33,573 nt of DNA from Sphaerisporangium melleum (lineage in GTDB: Bacteria > Actinomycetota > Actinomycetes > Streptosporangiales > Streptosporangiaceae), in assembly GCF_014646695.1 (NCBI RefSeq), contig NZ_BMNT01000063.1, positions 1-33,573 of the forward strand, in the 5' to 3' direction. Position 1 is the first letter of the stretch. The number at the start of each line of letters is the position of its first letter. The position numbers were made by a program, and so were the translations under genes. Below the pieces are notes generated by a model. The model was not told the origin of the DNA. It was given only the letters and a program-made list of their open reading frames with translations, and searched no databases. Positions 1 through 6,461 of the stretch are shown one piece after another.

Positions 1-102
1 CAGGGCGAGAAGATCGGGAACTTCGAGCGGCTCCTGAATGCGCGCGAAAGACACGCGACGGGGACCGGCGGGTACGGTGGAGGCGTTGCGCGAGGCTGCC
101 AA
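1..102 (-). CDS. rpoB: RNA polymerase beta subunit, N-terminal 34 codons (partial, runs off the window)
   Basis: Read on the minus strand from a TTG at 102, the frame stays open to base 1. It begins MAASRNAS and continues through VSFARIQEPLEVPDLLAL, the conserved start of actinobacterial RpoB. Family members have a short Ala/Ser-rich leader, then SFAKI-(Q/R)EPLEVP-LLALQ. A Shine-Dalgarno-like GGAAGGA lies about 7 bases upstream of the TTG. RpoB forms half of the RNA polymerase active-site cleft and carries the rifampicin pocket, which is outside the window. In the standard locus rpoB follows rplJ-rplL. Here the next gene upstream on the same strand encodes a WYL regulator, and about 280 bases separate them. 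That context suggests a relocated or second rpoB, as known in some Nonomuraea-type actinomycetes. With only 34 codons visible, the family call is good, but whether it is the main or a second copy is open. Confidence 0.85.
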   Translation of the reverse strand, partial: MAASRNASTVPAGPRRVSFARIQEPLEVPDLLAL

Positions 103-205
103 AAGATGTCCTTCCGAGGGTTCGCGGCGGACCGACTACGTGCACGCCGGGCGACATCACAGCCGTTGCGGAGGGGTGGGATGCCGAGGGCGAGCGTGGA
201 AGGGC

Positions 206-254
206 AGCATAAAGCAAAATGCAGACAAATGTCCACGCGTATACAGATTGTCAA
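206..254 (-). promoter_or_regulatory. Candidate promoter(s) of the rpoB homologue
   Basis: On the minus strand TGGACA (235-230) and TATGCT (211-206) are separated by 18 bases, a reasonable housekeeping-sigma promoter. It would give a leader of roughly 95 bases before the TTG at 102. A perfect TTGACA lies just upstream at 254-249, but its -10 partner at the right distance (CATTTG) is weak. The 103-381 interval holds no other gene I can support. The stretch 205-260 is AT-rich compared with its surroundings, as expected for a promoter. Confidence 0.5.
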
Positions 255-381
255 CCTCAAACCCGCCATCAGGATTGCACGCACACGCGGAAATCGTCAA
301 GCCACCCCCAAAGACTCCGCATCCGGGACCGGCGGCCCATGTGCCCCGGAGGTCGTCGCCGGCCTGCGCGGCCGGCCGTGC

Positions 382-1434
382 TCAGGGCGCCGCCCGGTCC
401 GTACGACGGCGGGCACCGGCGCCGGCCTCGCCCTCCCACCCCGGATCGCCGGCGGCGCGGGCGTAGCGGCGGGCCAGGTGCGCGAAAGCGGTTCTGAGCT
501 CGGCCGGGCCGACGACCTCGATGTCGGCGTCGAACCTGCCGACCGCGGCGGCCAGACCGGCCCACGACCACGAGCCCAGGACCAGGCGGCAACGGGCCGG
601 GCCGAGCTCCTCCACCACCCCCTCACCGGTGTAGCGGGACACCGCGGCGGCGGGCAGGTCGAGGATCACCTCGCCGACGCACGGCCGGCCGCCGGAGCCG
701 CCGGAGCCCTGGAAACGGTCCGACACGAAGGCGGCCACGTCGCCGCCGGGCAGCTCGCGCGGGGTGAAGCGGGGTCCCGCAGGGGGGCGCGGGCTGATCC
801 GGTCGGCGCGGAAGGTGCGCCAGTCCTCGCGGTCGAGATCCCAGGCCACCAGGTACCAGCGTCCACTCCAGGTGACCAGGTGATGGGGCTGCACCCGGCG
901 CGGCGGCGGCGCGGCGCCGTCCGCCTCTTCTCCCGGTCGCGGGGGATAGTCGAAGCGCAGCACCTCGCGGGCGTGGACGGCGGCGCTCAGTGCCGCGAGC
1001 ACACCGCTGTCGACCTGCGGGACCATCCGGCCGGCGGGCCGTTCGACGACGGTGACCTGGACGGTGTCGATGCGGCGGCGCAGCCGGGCGGGCATGACCT
1101 GCCGGACGGTGTTCAGCGCGCGCGCCGCGGCCTCCTCGATGCCGGCTCCGGCGGTGGTGGCCAGCTGGAGCGCGACGGCGAGCGCGACGGCCTGCTCGTC
1201 GTCGAACAGCAGCGGCGGCAGCCGCGTGCCGGCGTCCAGCCGGTACCCCCCGTCGGGGCCTTTGGCGGCGGCGATCGGATAGCCGAGCTCGCGCAGGCGG
1301 TCGACATCACGCCGCACGGTGCGCGGGCTGACCTCGAGGCGTTCCGCCAGCAGCGCGCCCGGCCAGTCACGGCGTACCTGCAGCAGCGACAGCAGGGCCA
1401 GTAGTCGCCCGGAGGTCTTCGGCATGTCCGGCAT
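382..1434 (-). CDS. WYL-domain transcriptional regulator (YafY family)
   Basis: A 350-aa protein starting MPDMPKTSGRLLALLSLLQ. Residues 8-60 form a DeoR-like winged helix (LAERLEVSPRTVRRDVDRLR followed by GYPI and GGYRL). The middle holds a WYL domain with GRWYLVAWD at 191-199, and a C-terminal WCX-type segment ends near residue 330. Such proteins bind a ligand or nucleic acid through the WYL module and usually repress a divergent gene. Here the partner is the DinB-like gene starting at 1525. ATG at 1434 is chosen; ATG at 1425 is an alternative three codons in, and neither has a strong ribosome site. A second WYL gene at 8369 is clearly homologous over its whole length and also faces a DinB-like gene. 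Confidence 0.9.
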   Translation of the reverse strand: MPDMPKTSGRLLALLSLLQVRRDWPGALLAERLEVSPRTVRRDVDRLRELGYPIAAAKGPDGGYRLDAGTRLPPLLFDDEQAVALAVALQLATTAGAGIEEAAARALNTVRQVMPARLRRRIDTVQVTVVERPAGRMVPQVDSGVLAALSAAVHAREVLRFDYPPRPGEEADGAAPPPRRVQPHHLVTWSGRWYLVAWDLDREDWRTFRADRISPRPPAGPRFTPRELPGGDVAAFVSDRFQGSGGSGGRPCVGEVILDLPAAAVSRYTGEGVVEELGPARCRLVLGSWSWAGLAAAVGRFDADIEVVGPAELRTAFAHLARRYARAAGDPGWEGEAGAGARRRTDRAAP

Positions 1435-1447
1435 TCTGCCCGAAGAA

Positions 1448-1461
1448 CAGGACACATCCTG
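1448..1461. promoter_or_regulatory. Possible operator between WYL regulator and DinB gene
   Basis: A short dyad, CAGGA-N4-TCCTG, sits in the 90-bp divergent region just upstream of the WYL gene start. The arms are only 5 bp, so chance occurrence is possible. It is listed because the equivalent region of the second WYL/DinB pair carries a far stronger dyad. Confidence 0.3.
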
Positions 1462-1524
1462 GCCGCTTCTCCTGCGAGCGTGGTCCTCGTTCAGACGACG
1501 CGGACGACCGAAAGGCCCAGCACC

Positions 1525-2103
1525 GTGACCACCACGACAACCCTCCCCGCATCCCTCGACGCGGAGCGGGCCGACCTGCTCGCCCAGCTCGCGACGGCGC
1601 GAGCGGCCCTGACCGCGAGCACCCGCGGGCTCGGCGACGAGCAGGCCCGCCAGTGCCCGACGGTCAGCGCGCTGTGCCTGGGCGGCCTGGTCAAGCACGT
1701 GGCGTCCATGGAGGAGACCTGGCTGCGGTTCGTGGTCCACGGCCCGTCGGCGATGCGCTACGACCTGCCCGAGGGGGTGACCTGGGCCGATATCGCGGCC
1801 GGGACCGCACGCGCGTACCCGCAGTGGATGATCGACCACCGCGAGGACTTCCAGATGCGGCCCGGCGAGACCCTGGCGCAGATCCTCGGCCGCTACGAGC
1901 GGGTCGCCGCCCGGACCGGGGAGATCATCGCCGCGGTCTCCGACCTGTCGGCCACCAGGCCCCTGCCCGAGGCGCCCTGGCACCAGGCGGGAGAGGTGTT
2001 CAGCGTGCGCCGGGTGCTGACGCATCTCATCGCCGAGACCGCCCAGCACGCCGGGCACGCCGACATCCTCCGCGAGACGCTCGATGGGCGGCAGGCCGGC
2101 TGA
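1525..2103 (+). CDS. DinB/DUF664-type putative thiol-dependent protein
   Basis: A 192-aa protein of the DinB-like four-helix fold. The signature pieces are LVKHVASMEETWL near residues 54-66 and the C-terminal AETAQHAGHADILRE. Their histidines form the usual metal-binding triad of DUF664/mycothiol S-transferase-like proteins in actinomycetes, which attach thiol cofactors to small electrophiles or serve in detoxification. The substrate cannot be told from sequence. GTG at 1525 is preferred because GAAAGG lies 9 bases upstream; the open frame begins earlier, at 1480, but that stretch lies in the promoter region. It is transcribed divergently from the WYL regulator, which probably controls it. 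Confidence 0.85.
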   Translation: MTTTTTLPASLDAERADLLAQLATARAALTASTRGLGDEQARQCPTVSALCLGGLVKHVASMEETWLRFVVHGPSAMRYDLPEGVTWADIAAGTARAYPQWMIDHREDFQMRPGETLAQILGRYERVAARTGEIIAAVSDLSATRPLPEAPWHQAGEVFSVRRVLTHLIAETAQHAGHADILRETLDGRQAG

Positions 2104-2283
2104 CGCCGACCGCCGCCGTGACGACCTCGAGGTCATACTGCAACCGAAAGGAACGACGTCAGGCGTGAAGACGCGCGAGCCGGCGCGGACGGGTGTCCGG
2201 GCCCGCCCCCACACCCCGCCCCGGCCTCACCCGTACGTCGCCGCGCAGGCGACCGGGCGGCGAGCGGGCCACGGAGTGCGGCG

Positions 2284-3396
2284 ATGACCGTTCTCGGCAC
2301 CCGGGCGCTCAACCGCGCGACGCTCGCCCGGCAGTTGCTCCTCGACCGCGCCGATGTGCCGGTCCTGGACGCCGTCGCGCACCTGTGCGGCCTGCAGGCG
2401 CAGGAACCGCAGGAACCGTTCGTCGGGCTCTGGTCGCGGCTGCGCGCGTTCGACCCGGCGGTGCTCTCCGGCCTGCTGGCCGGGCGGCACGTGGTGCGCA
2501 CGCACCTCATGCGCCGCACCGTGCATCTGCTCACCGCCGACGATGCCCTGGCCTGGCGGGCCCGCCACGGCATGATGCTGCGCCGGCGGGTGCTCGGGGC
2601 CTACCGCCGCGAGCTCGACGGGGTGGATCTCGACGAGCTCGCGGCGGCGGGCCGGGCGGTCATGGCCGACGGCCGGCCCCGTTCGATGGGCGAGCTCGCG
2701 CGGGCGCTCGCCGACCGCTGGCCGGCACCCGGGCACCGGGCGCTGGGGGAGATGCTGGTCGCCGCCCTGCTGCCGATGGTGCAACTCCCGCCACGCGGGC
2801 TGTGGCGTACGCGGGCGGGAGTGCGCAACGCGCTGCTCTCCTCCTGGCTGGGCCGTGAGATCGACCCGCCGGCCGCCGGCGGTTCCGACCCGGTCGGCCA
2901 GGCGCTGGTACGGCGCTACCTGGCCGCGTTCGGCCCGGCGGCCACCGCCGATCTGCGCGCCTGGTGCGGCCTGGCCGGACTGCCGGCGGCGGTGGCCGCG
3001 ATACGCGAGGAACTGCTCGCCTTCCGGGACGAGCGGGGACGGGAACTGCTGGACCTGCCCGACGCGCCGCGTCCCGATCCCGGCACCCCCGCCCCGGTGC
3101 GGTTCCTGCCGGCGTTCGACAACGCGCTCCTCGGCTACCACGACCGCGACCGGATCGTGGACGACGCCCACCGCGGCCTGTCGGTCGCGGGTGCGCGCGT
3201 CGTCCTGGTGGACGGCCGGGTCGCCGCGACCTGGACCGGTGCGGCCGGCACCGACGCCGGAACGGTGACCGTCACTCCGCTGCGCCGGCTGTCGCGGTCT
3301 GAGCACGCCGACGTGACCGAGGAGGCGCAGGCGCTGGCGTCGTTCCTGTCCGGCGACGACGACGGCCGCGTACGGATCGACACCTCTGCCCGCTGA
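2284..3396 (+). CDS. Winged-helix DNA-binding protein, AlkZ/YcaQ-like (HTH_42 family)
   Basis: A 370-aa protein beginning MTVLGTRALNRATLARQLLL. The N-terminal region carries LCGLQAQEPQEP, matching the Q-x-Q catalytic motif (Gln38, Gln40) of AlkZ-like DNA glycosylases; the YcaQ branch has Q-x-D instead. Further family features are the tandem winged helices, the RTHLMRRTVHLL block and the late R(F)LPAFDNALLGYHDR segment. AlkZ of Streptomyces excises azinomycin-type interstrand crosslinks, and relatives of unknown substrate are widespread in actinomycetes. Length is normal for the family. A GGAG about 9 bases before the ATG fits as ribosome site. Glycosylase activity is inference; many members are annotated only as winged-helix proteins. 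Confidence 0.88.
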   Translation: MTVLGTRALNRATLARQLLLDRADVPVLDAVAHLCGLQAQEPQEPFVGLWSRLRAFDPAVLSGLLAGRHVVRTHLMRRTVHLLTADDALAWRARHGMMLRRRVLGAYRRELDGVDLDELAAAGRAVMADGRPRSMGELARALADRWPAPGHRALGEMLVAALLPMVQLPPRGLWRTRAGVRNALLSSWLGREIDPPAAGGSDPVGQALVRRYLAAFGPAATADLRAWCGLAGLPAAVAAIREELLAFRDERGRELLDLPDAPRPDPGTPAPVRFLPAFDNALLGYHDRDRIVDDAHRGLSVAGARVVLVDGRVAATWTGAAGTDAGTVTVTPLRRLSRSEHADVTEEAQALASFLSGDDDGRVRIDTSAR

Positions 3397-3397
3397 A

Positions 3398-3497
3398 CGC
3401 CGGCCGACCGGTCCCGTGGGACCCGGCGTGTGAGAGCCGCCCGCCGGGATCGGTCCCGCGAAGCGGCCGGCCGAGGCCGCGGGGCACGGCCGGCCGC
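3398..3497 (+). terminator. Two GC-rich hairpins after the AlkZ-like gene
   Basis: Two bases after the stop codon, CGCCGG (3398-3403) pairs with CCGGCG (3423-3428), with an inner GGTCCC/GGGACC pair. A second hairpin follows with perfect 10-bp arms GCGGCCGGCC (3463-3472) and GGCCGGCCGC (3488-3497). No U-tract is present, which is common for actinomycete terminators. The rest of the 3397-3755 interval holds only the promoter described next. Confidence 0.5.
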
Positions 3498-3615
3498 CAG
3501 ACCCGCGATGACCTGGCCGGCGGCCTCGATGACGAATCAGCCCTCACTGGGGCAGCGCGTCCCATCGATCGGCGGATGTCGCCGGGGGCCCGGACATCTC
3601 TTGTGCGGAGAATCA

Positions 3616-3682
3616 CGTAACCATGTTTCTTCCTCGTGTGTTACGCGACCCTTGACATTCCTCCGCATTGTCGGCGAATAAT
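3616..3682 (+). promoter_or_regulatory. Promoter and dyad upstream of the ArsR-like gene
   Basis: TTGACA at 3652-3657 is followed 19 bases later by AATAAT at 3677-3682 in a locally AT-rich stretch, a good sigma-70-type promoter with an expected leader of about 65 bases. Just upstream a dyad CGTAAC (3616-3621)/GTTACG (3640-3645) ends near the -35 box and could be an operator, plausibly for autoregulation. Confidence 0.55.
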
Positions 3683-3755
3683 CTATTACGGGGAACAACA
3701 GGGACAACGGGGCGTCAATGGTTCAGCCGGGCGGCTTGCCCACGGGGGTTGTGCA

Positions 3756-4727
3756 GTGCTTCGAGTGTTCTTCACGCATGAGGACCTTCATCGTATTCGC
3801 GTGGCCGGTCGGCCCGATCCTTTGTGGGAGGTCATACTCAGTATCGGCTTACTCGCCTCCACGGAAAGCCGTGTCGCTCTCGCGCCATGGCGGGCGCAGG
3901 CCCGGACCGCGCTCCGCGACCTGCCCAGAGAACAGCTGCTGATGCTGCGCCATCTCGTCCCGCCGGTAGGGGACTTCCCGGACTTCCTGACCCCGGCGCA
4001 GGCGTCCGCGGGAATGGAGGCGGGAATCGAGGCGATGCTGAACACGCCGCGGCACCGGCTGCGCCGTGAGGTCGCGGTCCTGCCGACGGTGCCCTCGTGG
4101 CTGAGCCCACTGGCGGATGGGCGCGTGGAAACGCTCACCCTGCTCGCGAGCGCACTTCGCGGCTACCACGCGACGGTCGTCGCGCCGCACCTGCCGGTGA
4201 TGCAGGGCGTCGTCGACTTCGAACGGGCCATGCACGCCAGGTCTCTGCTGGACAGCGGCCCCGAAGGGCTGCTCAGCGGGCTCGGGCCCACCATGCGATG
4301 GAGGCGGCCGGTCCTGGAGGTCGACTATCCGGTCAAGCACGAGATCCACCTTGACGGGCGGGGCATCCTGCTGCTGCCCTCGGCGTTCTGCTGGCGGGTC
4401 CCGGTCAGCCTCATCGACCCCGATCTGCCGCCTGTGCTCGTCTACCCGGCCACCCGCAACCTGGAATGGTGGTTCAAAGACGACACCCACAGGTTCCAGA
4501 CGCTGGCGAACCTCCTCGGCACCACCCGCGCGGCCTGCCTGCGCGTCATCGAGGGCGGCTGCACCACCAGCGAGATGGCCCGGCGAATCAGCGGCACGCC
4601 GTCCAGCGCCAGCCAGCATGCCACCACGCTGCGCGAAGCCGGCCTGATCAACTCCAATCGCCAGGGCAACACGGTGATACACACGCTCACCCCTCTCGGT
4701 GCCGACCTGCTCAAAGTCAATTCATAA
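3756..4727 (+). CDS. ArsR-like winged-helix transcriptional regulator with long N-terminal domain
   Basis: A 323-aa protein. The start GTG at 3756 gives (V)LRVFFTHEDLHRIRVAG and DPLWE, the typical opening of an actinomycete family whose C-terminus is an ArsR-type winged helix. The helix lies at about residues 240-320: GTTRAACLRVIEGGCTTSEM, then SASQHATTLREAGLI and a wing ending NTVIHTLTPLG. The roughly 220-residue N-terminal part (DUF5937-like) is of unknown function and may sense a ligand or a protein partner. GGGG at 3744-3747 is 8 bases before the GTG. The open frame extends 40 codons further upstream, but those overlap the promoter and are not family-like. It stands alone, so its target is unknown. 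Confidence 0.85.
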   Translation: MLRVFFTHEDLHRIRVAGRPDPLWEVILSIGLLASTESRVALAPWRAQARTALRDLPREQLLMLRHLVPPVGDFPDFLTPAQASAGMEAGIEAMLNTPRHRLRREVAVLPTVPSWLSPLADGRVETLTLLASALRGYHATVVAPHLPVMQGVVDFERAMHARSLLDSGPEGLLSGLGPTMRWRRPVLEVDYPVKHEIHLDGRGILLLPSAFCWRVPVSLIDPDLPPVLVYPATRNLEWWFKDDTHRFQTLANLLGTTRAACLRVIEGGCTTSEMARRISGTPSSASQHATTLREAGLINSNRQGNTVIHTLTPLGADLLKVNS

Positions 4728-4892
4728 GTGGCGCCACCCGAAAAGGCTCGATGGCACAGCCCGATATCCGGCGAACTCTTGTGTCGCAGCTGTTGACCGC
4801 GTCCTGACATAAAGCTTTACAGGGCGGGCATGGTCGCCTCATAGGATGGCCTTCGACGGCTCCGCCGATATCGGGCAACCGCCGGATGCGAC

Positions 4893-4920
4893 CGCCGAGG
4901 GCCGCAAAGGCCCCTCGGCG
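4893..4920 (+). terminator. Hairpin downstream of the ArsR-like gene
   Basis: Arms CGCCGAGG (4893-4900) and CCTCGGCG (4913-4920) are perfectly complementary with a short GC-rich extension toward the loop. The hairpin lies about 165 bases after the regulator stop, and its direction is uncertain. A second longer-range repeat, CCCGATATC-type at 4760-4773 and 4863-4875, precedes it. Confidence 0.4.
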
Positions 4921-5039
4921 TGGCTTCGGCCGGCCCGCTGCCGCTACCCGGCCGAGGGACCACCACCACGGCGATGCCGCTTCGGCGGCGGTCATCCGGT
5001 TCAGCCAGCAGGGCCGTACCGGCCGGCCCGTGGACGCGA

Positions 5040-5123
5040 AAGCCGCAGCATCCGGAGCGGGATCGCTCTCCCGGCTCCAGCTGTCGCGCGGAGCCGGGAG
5101 TCCTTCGCCGGATGCTGCGGCTT
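5040..5123 (-). repeat. Nested inverted repeat 3' of the first I36-like gene
   Basis: Outer perfect 16-bp arms AAGCCGCAGCATCCGG (5040-5055) and its complement (5108-5123) enclose an independent 11-bp hairpin with arms CTCCCGGCTCC (5068-5078) and GGAGCCGGGAG (5090-5100). It lies 43 bases beyond the stop of the minus-strand I36-like gene and could end its transcript. A right-arm-like sequence (CGCCGGATACTGCGG near 5909-5923) recurs after the second I36-like copy, but no matching left arm is there. The rest of 4728-5165 shows no gene I can support. Confidence 0.6.
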
Positions 5124-5165
5124 GCTCAGATCACGAAGACGGCGGCGCTGCTCTGCCGCCGGCCG

Positions 5166-5660
5166 TCAGCAGTTGTTCGACCAGCGGTGGCTGGCGATGT
5201 TGTTGTTCGTCGTCTGGCCCTGACCGGCTTTACCGTCCCAAGAATAGTAGATGCCGCTGAGATTGTTGAGATAGCGACCGTTCCACAGGCAGATGTGGGA
5301 GCCGCCGTAATTCGGCGAGTAGAAGAGGTCGACGTCTTCGTACGCGCCGGCGTAGCCGCGGTTCTCCAGGGAGCTTGCCCTATTGCGCATCCACGTCGTG
5401 TTTCCGGAGCAGTTGTCCCAATTGCTGTCATTGCCGGTCCAGCGGCACCAGGCGCCGGTTCTGTCGTAACCGTCCCATGCATAGAGGTTGCCATCGGCGG
5501 CCGCCGCTGAAACGGGGGCGGGCGACGGTGTGTTATCCGCCGGCGCGACTGGTATGGGGTCGGGCGACGGTGTGGCATCGGCCTGCGCGACGCCGGGGGC
5601 GGTGAGCAGTGCCAGGACGGCGACTCCTAAGGCCGCCAGGGCGGTGCTGGTCCTGTTCAT
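5166..5660 (-). CDS. Secreted peptidase inhibitor family I36-like protein, copy A
   Basis: A 164-aa secreted protein. Residues 1-27 are a signal peptide (MNRTSTALAALGVAVLALLT then APGVAQA). A Pro-rich linker runs to about residue 55. The mature domain contains WCRW, C84, EDVDLFYSPNYGGSHICLW and a terminal SNNC. The four cysteines (72, 84, 124, 164) could form two disulfides. This layout matches the I36 (SMI-like, beta/gamma-crystallin fold) inhibitors of Streptomyces metalloproteases, though many relatives have unknown function. ATG at 5660 has AAGGAGAGAAC directly upstream. It is a tandem duplicate of the gene at 5967; the main difference is a 14-residue linker insertion rich in Pro, Asp and Ala. 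Confidence 0.85.
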   Translation of the reverse strand: MNRTSTALAALGVAVLALLTAPGVAQADATPSPDPIPVAPADNTPSPAPVSAAAADGNLYAWDGYDRTGAWCRWTGNDSNWDNCSGNTTWMRNRASSLENRGYAGAYEDVDLFYSPNYGGSHICLWNGRYLNNLSGIYYSWDGKAGQGQTTNNNIASHRWSNNC

Positions 5661-5693
5661 TGTTCTCTCCTTCGATGGATGGTTGAAGCGGGT

Positions 5694-5866
5694 GCTATCT
5701 GGTCTGAATGGAACGAGCGCATCCCAGCGCATCGAGTTCCAGTCGCGCCGGGTACGTACTTCGCCTGAGTACGCACGCCGAAGTTGCTCGCCGTATCTCT
5801 GGTCCAGGCGGCGGATTGTGGCAGAGTCCGTTGCTCGTTGCGCATCCGGGCTCAGCCATCGCTGTG
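5694..5866 (-). pseudogene. Frameshifted 3'-end remnant of the gene at 6462-7364, copied with I36-like copy A
   Basis: Base by base this segment resembles the last 55-60 codons of the gene at 6462-7364. Frame one reads AEPGCATSNGL (parent VAEAGCATSSGL). A second frame then reads SATIRRLDQRYGEQLRRAYS (parent SATARSLDQKYGERLRRAYS), and near the end the first frame returns with RLELDALGCARS (parent RLELDGLARARS). It therefore carries at least two compensating frameshifts and no 5' part. It sits before I36-like copy A exactly as the parent gene sits before copy B. This shows that the duplication unit took in the tail of the upstream gene, which has decayed since. Confidence 0.85.
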
Positions 5867-5966
5867 GTCGTCATGGTCGTTGGCACGATGGGTCATGCAC
5901 CGTGCTCGGCCACATCGCCGGATACTGCGGAACGCCGAGATCTCAGCGCTGTTCTACGGCCGCTCT

Positions 5967-6419
5967 TCAGCAGTTGTTCGACCAGCGGTGACTGGCGATA
6001 TTGTTGTCCACCGACTGGCCCTGGCCGAGTTTACCGTCCCAAGGAAAGTAGATGGCGGTCCAATTGCTGAAATATCGACCGTTCCACAGGCACATGTGGG
6101 AGCCGCGGTAATTCGTTTCGAAGAAAAGATCGACGTCTTCGTACGCGCCGGCGTAGCCGCGGTTATCCACGGAGCTTGCCCGCTTGCGCATCGACGTCGT
6201 GGTGCCGGAACAGGTGCCCCAGTCGGGGTCGTCGCCGAGCCAGCGGCACCAGTCGCCGGTTCTGTTGGGACCGTCCCATGCGTAGAGATAGCCATCGGGG
6301 GCCGCCGCTGAGACGGGTGCGGGCGTCGGTGGGGCGGCCGCCTGTGCGACGCCGGGGGCGGTGAGCAGTGCCAGGACGGCGACGCCCAAGGTCGCCAGGG
6401 CGGTGCTGCTTCTGTTCAA
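5967..6419 (-). CDS. Secreted peptidase inhibitor family I36-like protein, copy B
   Basis: A 150-aa paralogue of the gene at 5166, with the same signal peptide pattern, the WCRW motif, four conserved cysteines (58, 70, 110, 150), EDVDLFF, CLWNGRYF and the identical tail ASHRWSNNC. It lacks the 14-residue linker insertion of copy A. Its start codon is TTG at 6419 where copy A has ATG; the aligned leader (MNRSSTALA) leaves little doubt about the start. GAGGAC lies just upstream. It follows the gene at 6462-7364 with a gap of 42 bases, so the two are probably co-transcribed. The role as an extracellular protease inhibitor is family inference. Confidence 0.85.
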   Translation of the reverse strand: MNRSSTALATLGVAVLALLTAPGVAQAAAPPTPAPVSAAAPDGYLYAWDGPNRTGDWCRWLGDDPDWGTCSGTTTSMRKRASSVDNRGYAGAYEDVDLFFETNYRGSHMCLWNGRYFSNWTAIYFPWDGKLGQGQSVDNNIASHRWSNNC

Positions 6420-6461
6420 TGTCCTCGCCTTCTCTTCTCGGATGGATGGCTCCGCCGGGTG

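Noticed and set aside
106-1404. Long plus-strand open frame of 432 codons
   Set aside because: It is antisense to the WYL regulator, its composition is Arg/Ala/Gly-rich with no domain, and it results from lack of stops in GC-rich DNA.
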